From the NCBI RefSeq assembly GCF_023159225.1, contig NC_063169.1, forward strand, positions 61,157,934-61,221,933: a stretch of 64,000 nt of DNA, given 5' to 3'. Position numbers and translations under genes: made by a program. A model generated the notes under the pieces. It did no database searches. It was given only the letters and a program-made list of their open reading frames with translations, and had not been told where the DNA came from. The stretch is from Perognathus longimembris pacificus (lineage: Eukaryota; Chordata; Mammalia; Rodentia; Heteromyidae). Below are positions 34,904 through 46,130 of the stretch, one piece after another (position 1 is the first letter of the stretch; each line of letters begins with the position of its first letter).

Positions 34904-35865
34904 ATTTAAATATTAAAGTTCACTGAAATGCATGTGGATTCTATGAATATTGACATCTAAAAAGAACATTGCTAGTGTAAAGTAATTATGAGAAAGAAGC
35001 TTATTCCTTATATGTAGAGAATAGCCTCTTAAAAAATCAAGGCATGACCTAGTGTGAATAATAATAATATACTTTATTTTAGTGTGGATTGGGACTCGGC
35101 TTTAAAAAGAAAAATCACTTTTGAGTAGCATGTACATTATTGTTGGATTTTGCTTTTTTTTTTTCCTTAGGAGTCTTCCATAGGCAATGAAAGAGAACCA
35201 CGGAGTTAAAGAAACTCAGAGACTTTTATCAACGAATTGTACTGTTTGTAAATCTGCATAAATAATAACAAAGATTGTCTTAAAATGTTTATATTCTTAT
35301 AGTAAAAGGTTAAACTGATGCTGTTTATGTAACAAAAGAGGAAATATGAAGTATGGTTTTTTTGAAAAGCAAAAGCAAAAAATTATCTACATGGCCCATC
35401 CTGATTAAAAATTCTGACTAGTCATTCCAGATCAAACAGTGCATTTACTTTAAGAAATCCTAATTCTCTCGCTATTAAACCATGTCAAGTGGCCTTCATC
35501 ACCAGCTAACTACACTCGGAGCTTCTTCTACTGCAATCTGCTCAACAATTGATGTTCAAAGTCAAACCGAGCCATCTCAAGACCATGGGCAGACACGCTC
35601 CACTAACCGGCCAGCCAGGGTGTGGCTGGGCAGTCCTGTTTTGGAGGGAGGGGAAAGGCCAAGGGCAGGGCAGGAAGGACGACAGTGGCCCAGTTCTGAG
35701 GTCTGTGCCAGGTGTTCCACAGGACATCAATGTTCCAGACATGGGACAGCACAGCATTGAGTTGTCACATTTGAGCGAAGGAAAATTCCATAATCTCCCT
35801 CCCCCCCACCCTCACCTGGTTTCTATCTCCCCTCCACATTGCAACACAAGCTCAAAGATAGAGAG
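34904..35865. other. Unique DNA with a candidate 3' splice site
   Basis: A strong acceptor-like signal, T11 then CCTTAG, ends at 35,170. The sequence after it is open for 12 codons before TAA and then resembles AT-rich 3' UTR, with ATTAAA at 35,404. I cannot link it to a gene. A purine-rich stretch lies at 35,645-35,680. The open frames at 35,482-35,887 share one stretch in three frames and look like chance. Confidence 0.4.
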
Positions 35866-36990
35866 GAACCTGTGGTACTGGCATTAAAATAGATAAACAA
35901 ATCAATAGAAAACGAGAGTGTACAAAATTAGATCTACTCATACATGGCCAATTAATTTTTGGCTAGGTAACAAATAAGTTCAATGAAAAAAGGGGGAAAA
36001 AAATCTTTCCAATCAATGGTCCTCTTATAACTAGATACCCATATGGAGAAAAGAACCTTCATCTCTGGCGCCTGCTGTACATCAAAATTAATTTGAGATC
36101 AATCATCAACCTAGGCATACAAGCTACAAACTACAAAGCATCGAGTAGGAATAAAAAGAAACTCTGTTCATGACCTTGGTAACACAAAGATTTCCTAGAA
36201 TACAGAATTAATAATCATCAGAGAAAATTGATAAGCTGGATTTTATTAGAATTGAATATTTCTGTTCATTAGGAGACCCAATTAAGAAATGAATAAGCAA
36301 GCCACACACCGAGATAAAAAGTTTACAACGCATGCATTTGTCAAGGGACTTACATCTCAACTTTTCTAATAATTGCTAGATCTAATTTTATAAAGACAAA
36401 AATGTCTGAAATTTTTAATGGAAAAAAATGCTTGCACAGAAACCTAACAAGTAAAATATGCAAATGGATAGCAATTACCCCAAAACTGTTCAATCTTATT
36501 GGCCATCAAAAAACGCAAAAAATGAAGTCAAATGAAAAACATTAGAATGGCTAAAATTAAAACTAACAATTCCAAATGTTGGCAGGGATGTAGAACAATT
36601 GAGCTCTCATAAATTGCCCACAGCGGGAGGCAATGGGCTCAGCCAATTGGAAAGGCCGTTGGCAGTTTCTGATTAATTTAACCACGTGTGTCCTGTGCAA
36701 ATCAGCAATCCCGCATACCGACGGTATGCAAAGAAGATAGGGGAGTCTATGTCTATATCTGACTTAGACAAGACGCTTCATAGCACCATTGCATATACCA
36801 GCCAACAGTCCAAATGTCCATCAAATTGAAAATGGCTCCATGACTTTTGGGATGGTCATATAATAATATATTCCAACAGCAAAATCACATGTAACTCCAA
36901 GAAGTATCTCAGAAACCTGTTAATAATCCACTGCAAATGTGTTCCTATCATAAGGTAGGTACTGTTATAACTTTCAGTAGCAAACAAAGT
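35866..36990 (+). mobile_element. Old L1 ORF2 3' fragment, sense
   Basis: The order GTGGTACTGGCATTAAAATAGATAA, CATGGCCAATTAATTTTTGG, CTGTTCATGACCTTGGTAACACAAAGATTTCCTAGA, TTGGCAGGGATGTAGAACAATTGAG, GTCCAAATGTCCATCAAATTGAAAATGG follows the 3' third of mammalian L1 ORF2. Frames are broken throughout by stops and indels, so it is a dead, 5'-truncated copy. Confidence 0.85.
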
Positions 36991-37769
36991 CACTCCGTCT
37001 TCATAATACCACATGGTATTTCTGTTTGAAGAGGAGAAGGTAGGGTTTCTGGTAGTATTTATTTCCTGACTGGGTATGTATTACATGAATGTAGTATGTA
37101 CCAAAACATACTGTGTGCTTGAAGTGCTATACATTCTTTTCTATATAGGCTATACTAGAATAAAAATCAAATGGTGATAAGTTAACATCTTTAAACTTTT
37201 TCTCAATGAAAGTTAAGGCTTTAGATCTTTCTGTTGTGTGTGTGTTACACATGTATACACAAACATATAAATTGTAGATTATTTAATTTTACTCATGCCT
37301 ATAAACTTCTTTGACTATTTCTCTATTAAATTAGTCACTTCAAAGGTAATGATGATTATACTTACAACACGTTTCCCTAATTCATCCTTCATGACTCTCC
37401 TCTCTAGTTTTGGCCATAGCCTCATTTCTCACATGGACATCACATTGGTTTCTTACCAAGATGTCCCTGGTCTGCTCAGCTCTTCATGCTGAATCTTTAT
37501 CTTTCTAAAATTGCAATATGTTGATTCAGTTCACTTTATTCAAAAGCTTCTGGAGTTCACACAACCCCAGGCTCAGCCTCTTGGCATACAATGACATCTA
37601 AAGTCAAGGTAATCATACAGTCTACTAGATGCCATATTCTGTATTTATAATCCAGTGGAATCTTTCCTATGGCCCCCCTGAAAGGAGCACAGTCACTCAC
37701 CTTCAGCGTGTGGATGGGACAGTTCACAGATTTGCCAAGCAGTCCACCCAAAGACACATAACTCTCAAT

Positions 37770-38235
37770 TAATGAAGTCAGCGTGTGGACCTGTACTCTC
37801 TGCCTTCAAAATCCAGATACATAGCCACTGCCCTTACTTCCTCTCCAGCCCACATTACCCACACTGTCTTCAGACTCAGTCCTGGCGGGCTCTCCACCCC
37901 CACACAGCCAGCCTCCCTGTGTTCTTAGACTCTATATCCTTTGGCTTCATGAACCTTCAAAGCTCCTGTTTCTCCTGGCCATGTTCTCTCTTCCTCGTCC
38001 CATTTCCCACTCCACTGCCCCTTCCTTGGGGGACATTTCCCCTGGCTCCTCTGAGGTAGTGTCACTCAGGGGCCATTCTTATCTCCATTATTTCCCGTTT
38101 TAAAGACAAGCTCCCTCCCCTCAATGGAGCCCTACTAGCACAAAGGCTGCCTTAGACTGGTATCTTTGTTTACTCGACTCTTGAACATACAGAGGAGAAA
38201 GCTCCTAATAATTGGTTGTTTACTAAAGGAATGAT
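37770..38235 (+). repeat. L2-type LINE 3' end fossil
   Basis: C/T-rich text (CTTCATGAACCTTCAAAGCTCC, GGCTCCTCTGAGGTAGTGTCACTCAGG) then TTGTTTACTCGACTC and AGCTCCTAATAATTGGTTGTTTACTAAAGGAATGA follows the L2 3' half and terminus (GCTCAATAAATNTTTGTTGAATGAATGA). Very diverged. The plus-strand frame at 37,772-38,059 runs through it. Confidence 0.45.
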
Positions 38236-39026
38236 TTACTGCCAGACAATCTAGCATCTACTTTCCCCTGCCTAATTTTTCTCTCCCACTGTAAATGATC
38301 TGCCAGACAGCAATCAAATAGTTCAAAGTTCAACTGAAAAACTCAGATACAGAAAAGAGGCATGGGGATGTCTTGCTTCCTCTACTGGCTAACATTATGT
38401 ATGCGGTTACTCCTTCGCTGCACTGGAGAATGCTGAATTTTTTAGAGCTTAAAATGATTGGTTGACATACTAAGCTGCTTTGCCAGCTGTTCACAAAATG
38501 GATTGCTCCCAGCATATAAATAACTACTGTTATGTCTCTATAAAATTCTAGACCTTGAATGGCGTATTTGATTAGAGGGAAATGAAAAAGAAAGAATTGT
38601 TATAAACAAGAAACTAAGATTAAAAAGACATAGTCAGAAAGTACCCATGGTGAGTTAAAAGAGACTATTCAGGAGTGAATGTAGAAATTAAATAAAATAC
38701 TTGCAAATCTTAAAGACACTAAAACACAGACCTTTATGCCATTTAATCAAAGCCAGGTAATCTCTCCTCCTTATCCTAAGGGGTTTATTGCAAAGGCGAC
38801 TTAGTCGTGTGTCAGGCAAACAACCCAGTTACAGCAATGTAATATCTTGAGTGCTGCTCGTAGGACAGATATCTCTAGGAATTTTCCTGTGTTTCCATCG
38901 TGTTAATTCTTAACCAGATATATTAGATATGAGCAATAGAAGCTTGTGGGTGCCTGTGTGTTGGCACCCTCCTTCTTACCCATGGCAAAATGATTTTCAA
39001 TGCTACCCATCTTCCTGCCTGAACTC
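38236..39026. other. Unique non-coding DNA
   Basis: No gene or repeat that I can name. Confidence 0.5.
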
Positions 39027-39039
39027 ACATTTCAGTTTT

Positions 39040-39242
39040 TTTTTTTTTGGCCAGTCCTGGGCCTTGGACTCAGGGCCTAACCACTGTCCCTGGCTTCTTC
39101 CTGCTCAAGGCTAGCACTCTGCCACTTGAGCCACAGCGCCACTTCTGGCCGTTTTCTGTATATGTGGTGCTGGGGAGTCGATCCTAGGGCCTCGGGTATA
39201 CCGAGGCAGGCACTCTTGCCACTAGGCTATATCCCCAGCCCG
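39040..39242 (-). repeat. Young IDL-Geo SINE with target-site duplication, antisense
   Basis: Poly-T, GGCCAGTCCTGGGCC, CpG-bearing Geo and IDL ending GGCTATATCCCCAGCCC. A perfect 13-bp TSD, ACATTTCAGTTTT, lies at 39,027-39,039 and 39,243-39,255. Confidence 0.95.
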
Positions 39243-39255
39243 ACATTTCAGTTTT

Positions 39256-39942
39256 GGTTATCATGTTACCTTGTGGTAGTAGAAAGCTAACTTCCTATAT
39301 TAAAAAGATGGCAGTTAACTGACTTGAATAGACTTGGTAAGGGGAAAGTTGGCCAAGAACAAATGAGAGGTAGTGATGAAGAAGAAAAAAACAAAAGTCT
39401 TGAAGTCAGTGTATTGTTTCGAGTGGGCAAGAATACACTCAACATTGAGCACACTTCCCAGCTATGTCGGATCCTGAAGATGCATGCTAATGCAGAGGAA
39501 AAGAGAGGACCATCAGTGATCCCAGCAAGAGATGTCAAAGCTGCAGTGTGTGCGAGCTGGGGTAGAAGAGTGTCCGAGGTTAACATATTTCAGGAATTCC
39601 TTTGCAAGTAGAGAGTAGGTAGAGCAACTTACTATTCACTGGCCTGGAATTCGATGGCACCATGAGAGGGAGGAAGTGAGAGACACAAGTGGCAAATCTA
39701 CTTAAAGTGCTAGAATTTCTGATGGCCAGAATTGGCTTTGTGACTTCCCTGGGACCATACTGTTTGGTCCTAGTTTCATGATCAGCTGTTTCTTGGTTCA
39801 TCTGGGAACCACAGCATGCAGAAGCGACACGAAGGGAACAGATGGAGGCCCGAAAGCAGCAAAGGAGGAGAAGCCTGGAGGAACAGGAGAGAGGATGGTT
39901 ATTCTTCTCATTATCCAGTACTAGAGTAAAAACTAGATAATT
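39256..39942. other. Unique non-coding DNA
   Basis: No recognised gene. Opposite frames at 39,287-39,586 and 39,324-39,611, and a minus frame of 124 codons at 39,580-39,954, have no domain I recognise. Confidence 0.45.
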
Positions 39943-40290
39943 TGCCATGTGCATCCCAACTATAATCCAAGCTACTCAGGAGGCCGATATCAGTATCAGA
40001 GTTGAAGGCCAGACTCTGCAAATGTGGTTTGTGAGCCTTCCATCTCAACTAATAGCTGGACGTAGTGCTGCATACCTGTCATCCAGCTATGTAGGAAGCA
40101 TAAACAGGAGGAAGCCTAAACCTATGGAAGAAGCATAGAAACACAGCCCAGGCAAGCCCTATCGTGAACACAGGATCCTATTAAAAATAACGAAATTAGA
40201 AAGATCTGAATGTGTGGCTGACGTGAGAGAGCACTTATTAACAAGCTCAAAGCCCACTGCCCAGCCCCAGTATTGCCACTTAAAAAAAAA
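39943..40290 (+). repeat. Three-module composite SINE (B1-like, B1-like, ID-like)
   Basis: Module 1: CCCAACTATAATCCAAGCTACTCAGGAGGC. A CCATCTCAACTAATAGCTGG junction leads to module 2: GTAGTGCTGCATACCTGTCATCCAGCTATGTAGGAAGCATAAACAGGAGG ... CCTATTAAAAATAACG. Module 3 is tRNA/ID-like: GTGTGGCTGACGTGAGAGAGCAC ... GCCCAGCCCCAGTATTGCC, then AAAAAAAAA. The linkers match, from memory, a beaver composite SINE. Confidence 0.7.
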
Positions 40291-41559
40291 TGGATGATTT
40301 GCCAGCCTTGGTGATTTCCAGTCAGAGGGGGTTGGTCTTTGCAAATATTGTACATGTACTGCATGCATGTGAGACGAATTTGTGTGCAGGTGTGTGAGCA
40401 CGCCCAAGGGTATGCCAGTATGCGAGTGTGGTACGTATATAGGGGAGGGCTGTGGTGTGCAAGAGGCTTCGTGCCATTTCTACCCAGGGCTGATAGTTGT
40501 TGTATGGGAATGGGAGCCCAGTATTATCAGCAATCTCAATTATCCAAAAATAAACAAGTGATCTAGTTTTCCTCTTCGTTTGTTTATTATGAAATCTGCA
40601 TTTTTACATTAAACAGTTTGAAATTTTTTTAACTTGGTTCAAATCAAGTAATCTATGGCTGCAGGATGCTTGTCTAGTGCAAATGATGTGATGGTTTTCT
40701 GAAGGAAGAGGAAAATCAGGAAGGAGGAAATGAGGAGGAGGAAGAGGGAGGGAAGGAGGAGAGAGAAGGAGGAAGGATGGAAGGAAGAAGGAAGAAGGAT
40801 GAACCAGGATTGCCCTGAGCTCACTGTTTTCTTAAAATAAGAATCAGGGTTCTGCGAAGATTATTTTTAGGTCAGAGGAACTTGGGAATGTAACTTAAGG
40901 TTCCTATGACAATGCATATCAGTGATAGGAAGGGCAGCTGCAAGAATGTGAGTAAATTAAACTAACAAAACATTCTCATTCAAAATTATCATCTTTTGTT
41001 CTCCCTGTCAGTATTGGCTTCCCATTACCTATTGGTGTCATTCTCTTCAAACCACTGGTAATTGACAATGACTATACAACAAAGATCAATTTGCATTATT
41101 GTTATTAGGTAAACAACATTGAAAATTGGTAAGGAGTTGAAACTAAAAAAACAACATCAAAAGACAAACCTTTGCGATTAAGTTGTCAAGCTTTTCCATT
41201 TGTGTTATTACAATCAAGTCCTGGACTTCATCTGACACACAAAGGTTCTGGGGAAAGAGACAATAGAGACATACAGAATACAAAAAAGTATTTCAGTTCT
41301 GGGTTCTCCCCAACTTGTCGAATTCTCTACAAGTTGTTTAGGCTCTAAGTGCAACTATAAAATCAAGTTTTAGGATAGTGGTCTTATAAGCATATTTGTT
41401 CTACTCAAACTCAATAGAATTGAAATTATAAGTAGTCAGTGAAAAGTATTTTGTGAGGGCCGAATTGGGATACTGTAGTAAGGGTTCTCTGTGGCTTAAC
41501 TGTGTATTTTCCCCCTATACCGCAGATCTATCAGGATATCTGTCCTCACATTAAGCATC
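40291..41559. other. Unique DNA with a polypurine tract
   Basis: No gene. The purine tract is listed separately. AAGTGATCTAG near 40,557 is flanked by ordinary AT-rich DNA. Confidence 0.5.
40701..40800. repeat. Polypurine (GGA/GAA) tract
   Basis: About 100 bases that are nearly all G and A on the plus strand (GAGGAGGAAGAGGGAGGGAAGG type units). A low-complexity tract; the minus frame (SSFHPSSFSLLLPSL) is a translated repeat. Confidence 0.92.
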
Positions 41560-41692
41560 ATGGCTTGGTGACTGATGGGAAAAATCAAGGCCCAGAAAGG
41601 TTAAGAAGCCTGATCAGGATCACAGACTTAGCAACTTGTAGGGTTGGCTTTGAGGACAGTGCAGCTCTAGAGCCTGGGTCTGGAGTCTCGGG
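41560..41692 (-). repeat. MIR fossil, antisense
   Basis: GACTGATGGGAAAAATCAAGGCCCAGAAAGGTTAAGAAGCCTGATCAGGATCACAGACTTAGCAACTTGTAGGGTTGG follows antisense MIR (GATGAGGAAACTGAGGCCCAGAGAGGTTAAGTAACTTGCCCAAGGTCACACAGCTAGTAAGTGG). The core is well preserved. Confidence 0.8.
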
Positions 41693-41974
41693 GCCAAAGT
41701 GAAGCTCAGAGAGACAGGCTCCACTGAGTTCCTGGGTTCTGAGTTCTTCCTCAAGTAACAGTAGGCTTTCTTGTTTCCCTGCCTTCAAGGACAGCTACCA
41801 CGAGTAAAGAGACTTTGAATTTCTCATTGTTGATCTTTCTAAGGCCGTTTTGTGTGAAGTCCTAGAAAGAGAAATCACGGTTCACTCTGTTCCCACCCTC
41901 TGGGAGGGTTAAAGCCCTCCCAGGTCATATGACTAAGTCCATGCTACAGGAGGAGGGACTTAAAAATTATTTAT

Positions 41975-42180
41975 CTGATTTTTTAAAAATATTGTTGTCG
42001 TTTTACAAACAGGTTCTATTCAACATGTCAATTGATGAGTACAATAAATCCTTTATTTAATTAATTTTGTTTATTATCCTTAAGTAGTTGTCCAAGGGGT
42101 TTAAGGGGTTTCAGTTCCACCTGTCAGTTTGTGAGTACAGTGCATCTTGATCAATGTCACCCCTCCCATCTTTCTCAGGA
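41975..42180 (-). mobile_element. Two adjacent L1 3' UTR-like segments, antisense
   Basis: The second segment (42,055-42,180) has CAGTTCCACCTGTCAGTTTGTGAGTACAGTGCATCTTGATCAATGTCACC, the complement of a stretch near 47,190-47,225. The first (41,975-42,048) has a weaker version (GTTCTATTCAACATGTCAATTGATGAGTACAATAAATCC). Either the region is internally duplicated or two elements lie side by side. Assignment to L1 rests on recurrence and tail orientation. Confidence 0.5.
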
Positions 42181-43076
42181 AGGGAGACTTTTAAGACTAT
42201 ACATAATGCACCTATCTTTATAAAACCTTCCAAAGGATGCTGGCCATACATAGCAGCAGCCATATGGCCCAGGGAAAACTGCAAATACCTTATTTATTTG
42301 TTTTTCTCCAGAAGCTCAAGCGCATGTATCTCAGTTCCTTTACCATGGTGGAGACCAACATCTCGGGTTCTGTTGTGTAACTGGATGTATGTGTATGTTT
42401 GAATGCAAAGACATAAATATTTAAATACGTAATCTGTAAGCATATTCTTTCATACCCAAGTGCCATCTATACCCTTTTTAGACAGATGTTAATGAGATGG
42501 TACATATTAATACACTTTACAGGTACACAGTGCCATTGAGATGCACTGTTTGTAGGCAAAAATATGTTCTTCTGCAGCCATACCACCCAGTCTCAACATC
42601 TGTTTTCAAGTGTGTTAAAATCCAACAGCTCAGCGTTGATCGGATGTGGCTTTACGGTGTGGTGGGCTTGATGGTGGCTCTCACCAGGAGAAGAGAGCTC
42701 TTCGATATCCTCCAAACCCCCAGAGCACCATTCAAAGCAGCTGGTATTCTATATATTACGTAATTATGAAGCACACAGTGTCGTTTAGAATACTTAAGAG
42801 GCACTAGGGGCCCACTTCTCAAAATATTTACAGCCTTTTATTCTTCTAAAAACAATAATTTGCATGCCTAAAATGATTTGTGTACCTTTGCCATGCAAAT
42901 TTCCTTTGGCCTCTTTTTTTTTTTTTTCTGGTAAACCTTGCTCAGAAAATATCAGTGTTTAGTACTGACTAGGCCACAGGGAAATGTAGGTGGGGGAAAA
43001 AAGGAGAGTTTAATCATTATTCCCAAAGTTTGAGTATTAAAGAGAAAATGGGGAACACCTCATGGAAAGGGGAAGG
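42181..43076. other. Unique DNA with inverted POU octamers
   Basis: No gene. A 10-bp inverted repeat containing ATTTGCAT and ATGCAAAT lies at 42,857-42,901 (see findings). A T14 run lies near 42,917. Confidence 0.5.
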
Positions 43077-43077
43077 C

Positions 43078-43165
43078 CTGGGCAGGGGTGTAGTTCAGTG
43101 GTAGAACACTGGCCTAGCCTGGATTTGAGCCCCAGCACTGCATAAAAAATAAAAATTAAAGAAGA
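43078..43165 (+). repeat. ID-like SINE monomer
   Basis: GGGCAGGGGTGTAGTTCAGTGGTAGAACACTGGCCTAGCC (A-box region) and GGATTTGAGCCCCAGCACTGC (B box) with an ATAAAAAATAAAAATTAAAG tail. This is a single tRNA-like unit with a deletion between the boxes and no Geo part. It is a SINE, not a tRNA gene. Confidence 0.8.
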
Positions 43166-44704
43166 GGAAAGGCTAAGCGAAGGATTCGTGGGACTTTTCC
43201 CATGTGCCAGACTTTGCACTGAAAGTGATCTTCAGGGTCTGAGTTCCCAGCTGGTATGCCTGCTCTGGTGACTTGCTGGTTTATTGTTGTGGAGGATCTA
43301 GACAGTCCAGGAGGGAAATGAAGAAGACCTCAGGCCAGGAGCTATAGCCATGCCTGGTCATCGGAGCTTGGTGAACCTGACATAGCAGTGGGGCTATAGC
43401 TGTCCATGACTGTTTCTAACTCTAATCCATGCTTCAAGATCAGTCTTGGCCATTCACTTGAACACATATTGTCCTACTGTGTTCTGAATGCTATGCTGGA
43501 TAATGGAAATGTGAAAATATGTGTGATTTTATGACCTTAGAGACACTGTCTTGGTGAAGAAAGATGGAAAGGCGTAAATTCAAATAGGTGTATATTTCTC
43601 AGGCTGACCTTGAACTCAGGGACTTAAGTGTCTTAAGTGTCCATGTGGTGGCCTTGATACAATCTAAGGACATGGTAAATAACCATGGAGTGAATGAGGC
43701 TGCTGTTCATATAATGCAGCAGGCTGTCATTCAACCATCTATTATTTTTTCAGTAAGTAGGAGGACTATTCTCTAAAATAACAATTAAACTTATGGTACA
43801 GCACATAGAATACTCAAGCCAATAACAGTCATTGATCATTATGATCAAATATTACACATTATACATACATGTCTGTGCTGTGCTTTTCTATTATAGCCAG
43901 CATAATAGGTTTACCCACACCAACATCACCCAAACACTTGAGAAATGTATTGTGATGTGACATTTCAAGGGGAAAGACACCAAGAGACAAGAGAAACATT
44001 TCAAATCCATTACAATCTTGTAGGCCTGCTGTGGTCCATGCGGTTCGCTGAAGACTGTGAAATCTACCTGGAAATGACTACTGAGGTCCTGGAAGCGCCA
44101 ATGTACAGTTTTGCCTTAAGTAGGAGTAGCTGCCAGGAGGGGCTTTGCCATGCAGGTAGTACCTAACATTCTGAAAAACTGTTTTAGAGGGACCCAGAGG
44201 CATGAAAGGCACAGGAGGGTTTAGAGGGCAGAGAATGTAATGCTTTGAATATTTTTTTTAATTAGCTAGCTCTTTCATCTGGGCACTTTAGACATTGCTA
44301 ACGCTACCTTGTTTTTCCCTAGTGTCTATTGAGTGTCAAGGATTAGAGCTTTGTCATTCAGGAAAACATCAAATGACATTATGGAAATTTACCATCATGG
44401 TGGGATGCCCCCCCCCCCCCCAGGAGACACATGGGGGCTGCATAGTTAAGACAATGTCACATGATCTAGTTCCCAAATCCAGTTGCCTGCCCCACAGTAT
44501 TTAGTTGGGCTGCCATTGTACACTTTGTGTACTTAGTAGATTAAAAGAAAACCAGCTCTGTATGGAAATTTAAGCTTGGTATGCCTCTGTGGTTTACAAA
44601 ACTATGCTAATAGATGTTAGCTAGAAGAACAAATGAGTGGGTGAAACTATTGATTAAAAACTATCTCCATAGATATTCACTCACCTATACCAATGTATCT
44701 GTGT
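43166..44704. other. Unique DNA; small B1 fragment and C14 run
   Basis: CTCAGGCTGACCTTGAACTCAGGGA (43,598-43,622) looks like an antisense B1 fragment. A run of 14 C lies at 44,408-44,421. The frame at 43,945-44,166 (73 codons) is unrecognised. Confidence 0.45.
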
Positions 44705-44990
44705 ATATATGAAGCGATCCAGACACAGAAAGAAAAATAAGGCCTAATATGAGAATCCGTTTTTAAAGCATCCGATTAGAGATCTAGAGAATGAAACAGC
44801 AGCTACCACGGTAGGAGGGGGCAGAGGGAAAGAGGAGATGCAGGTCAAAGGGTACAAAAAGGGCAACTTCACAGGCAGAGCAAGTCTAGAGACCCAGTGT
44901 ACCATTTGAGAGCTCCAGGAAATCCAGTTGTGTATCCTGTAACTAGGTTGTAAGTCAGCAATATACATAATAACATTTACTTTAAAAGGT
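44705..44990 (+). mobile_element. L1 3' UTR fragment, sense
   Basis: TCCAGACACAGAAAGAAAAATAAGGCCTAATATGAGAATC ... ATCTAGAGAATGAAACAGCAGCTACCACGGTAGGAGGGGGCAGAGGG ... GGGTACAAAAAGG ... CAATATACATAATAA follows the old L1 order after ORF2 (CCAGACACAGAAAGACAAATAC ... GAGTAGAATAGTGGTTACCAGAGGCTGGG ... GGGTACAAA). Confidence 0.65.
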
Positions 44991-44997
44991 GACATTA

Positions 44998-45210
44998 GCT
45001 GGGTGCCAGAGACTTCACACCTATAATCTTAGGATTGCAGTTTGAAGCCAGTCCAGGCAGGAAAGTCTGTGAAATTCTTATCTGCAATTTCTTCAAAAAG
45101 GCTTAAGTGGAGCTGTGGCTCAAGTGGTAGAACCCTAGGCTTGTGCAAAAAATACTTCGGCAAAGCACTCAGGCCCTGAGTTCAAGTCCCAGAATGGGCA
45201 CAAAAAAAAG
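44998..45210 (+). repeat. B1-Geo dimeric SINE
   Basis: AGCTGGGTGCCAGAGACTTCACACCTATAATCTTAGGATTGCAGTTTGAAGCCAGTCCAGGCAGG (B1-like with an internal deletion), a CTTATCTGCAATTTC linker, GTGGCTCAAGTGGTAGAACCCTAGGC and GAGTTCAAGTCCCAGAATGGGC (Geo), A8 tail. Confidence 0.88.
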
Positions 45211-45387
45211 ACATTAATGCTAATGCTAAGTGTGCACAGAGTATGTACTGAACATAAAATATTAATTATGTGTAGAATGTTTATGTAATATTCTACATAC
45301 AAAAAAAACAAGAAAATAGGCAAACCACTTAGGGATAGTTATTTCGGTTATACTATGACAAAAAAATTATGTTGAACAGTTTCCTGG

Positions 45388-45496
45388 GGCCTGGGAATAT
45401 GGCTTAGGGGGCTTTGCATGCTTGCCTAGCATGCATGCAGCTCTGGGTTTGATTCTTCAGTGCCACATAAACAGAAAAATAATAATACAATTGTAT
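45388..45496 (+). repeat. Stand-alone IDL monomer with target-site duplication
   Basis: CTGGGAATATGGCTTAGGGGGC ... CTGGGTTTGATTCTTCAGTGCC followed by ACATAAACAGAAAAATAATAATAC, with no Geo monomer. AGTTTCCTGG flanks it at 45,378-45,387 and 45,497-45,506. The TSD spans the IDL unit alone, so it inserted without Geo. Confidence 0.85.
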
Positions 45497-45506
45497 AGTT
45501 TCCTGG

Positions 45507-46088
45507 ATGTTTGCAAAATTATAATACTTCAAAAGCTGTATTTGATTTATAAATAGAAGATAATGTTTTTTGTTCCTGTAGGGTATAAAATTTGAAGGTA
45601 GCAAATTCAATGAAACAATCTATCTGAGGAGGACCCCGTTAACCATATCTAGAAGAGAATTTTCTATACACAGACGTCTTGAACTCATGTATAGAAGGTA
45701 GCAGTTTCTCCCTTAAAAGCCACCTACTGTGTGCTAGTAACGGCACCTACTGTGTTCCAGTGCCAAGATGGAAAGCCTAGGCTTATCCACGGCCTCAAAG
45801 GGCCTCTAGTCAAGTTAGGAAGGGTACGTGGGTGGAAGCATGAGCAGACCTCATGGAGGTGTAACCAAGGCTGGCTGAGCAGGTTCACAGAAAGAAAGTA
45901 GCTAATTAAAATGGAAAACCTTAAGCTTGCTCACTTTGGAACTGGTTCAGTTTGTATTTCCTGGGCTCCCAACTCCCTGCCCGTCCTGTCACCCTCCATT
46001 GTCATCACACTTAAATGTTCTCTTGAGTGTCCTATACATTTCCGCTATGCTCTAAGCTCCCAGAGCTTTCATAATTATGGGCACCAGA

Positions 46089-46130
<42 letters not shown>

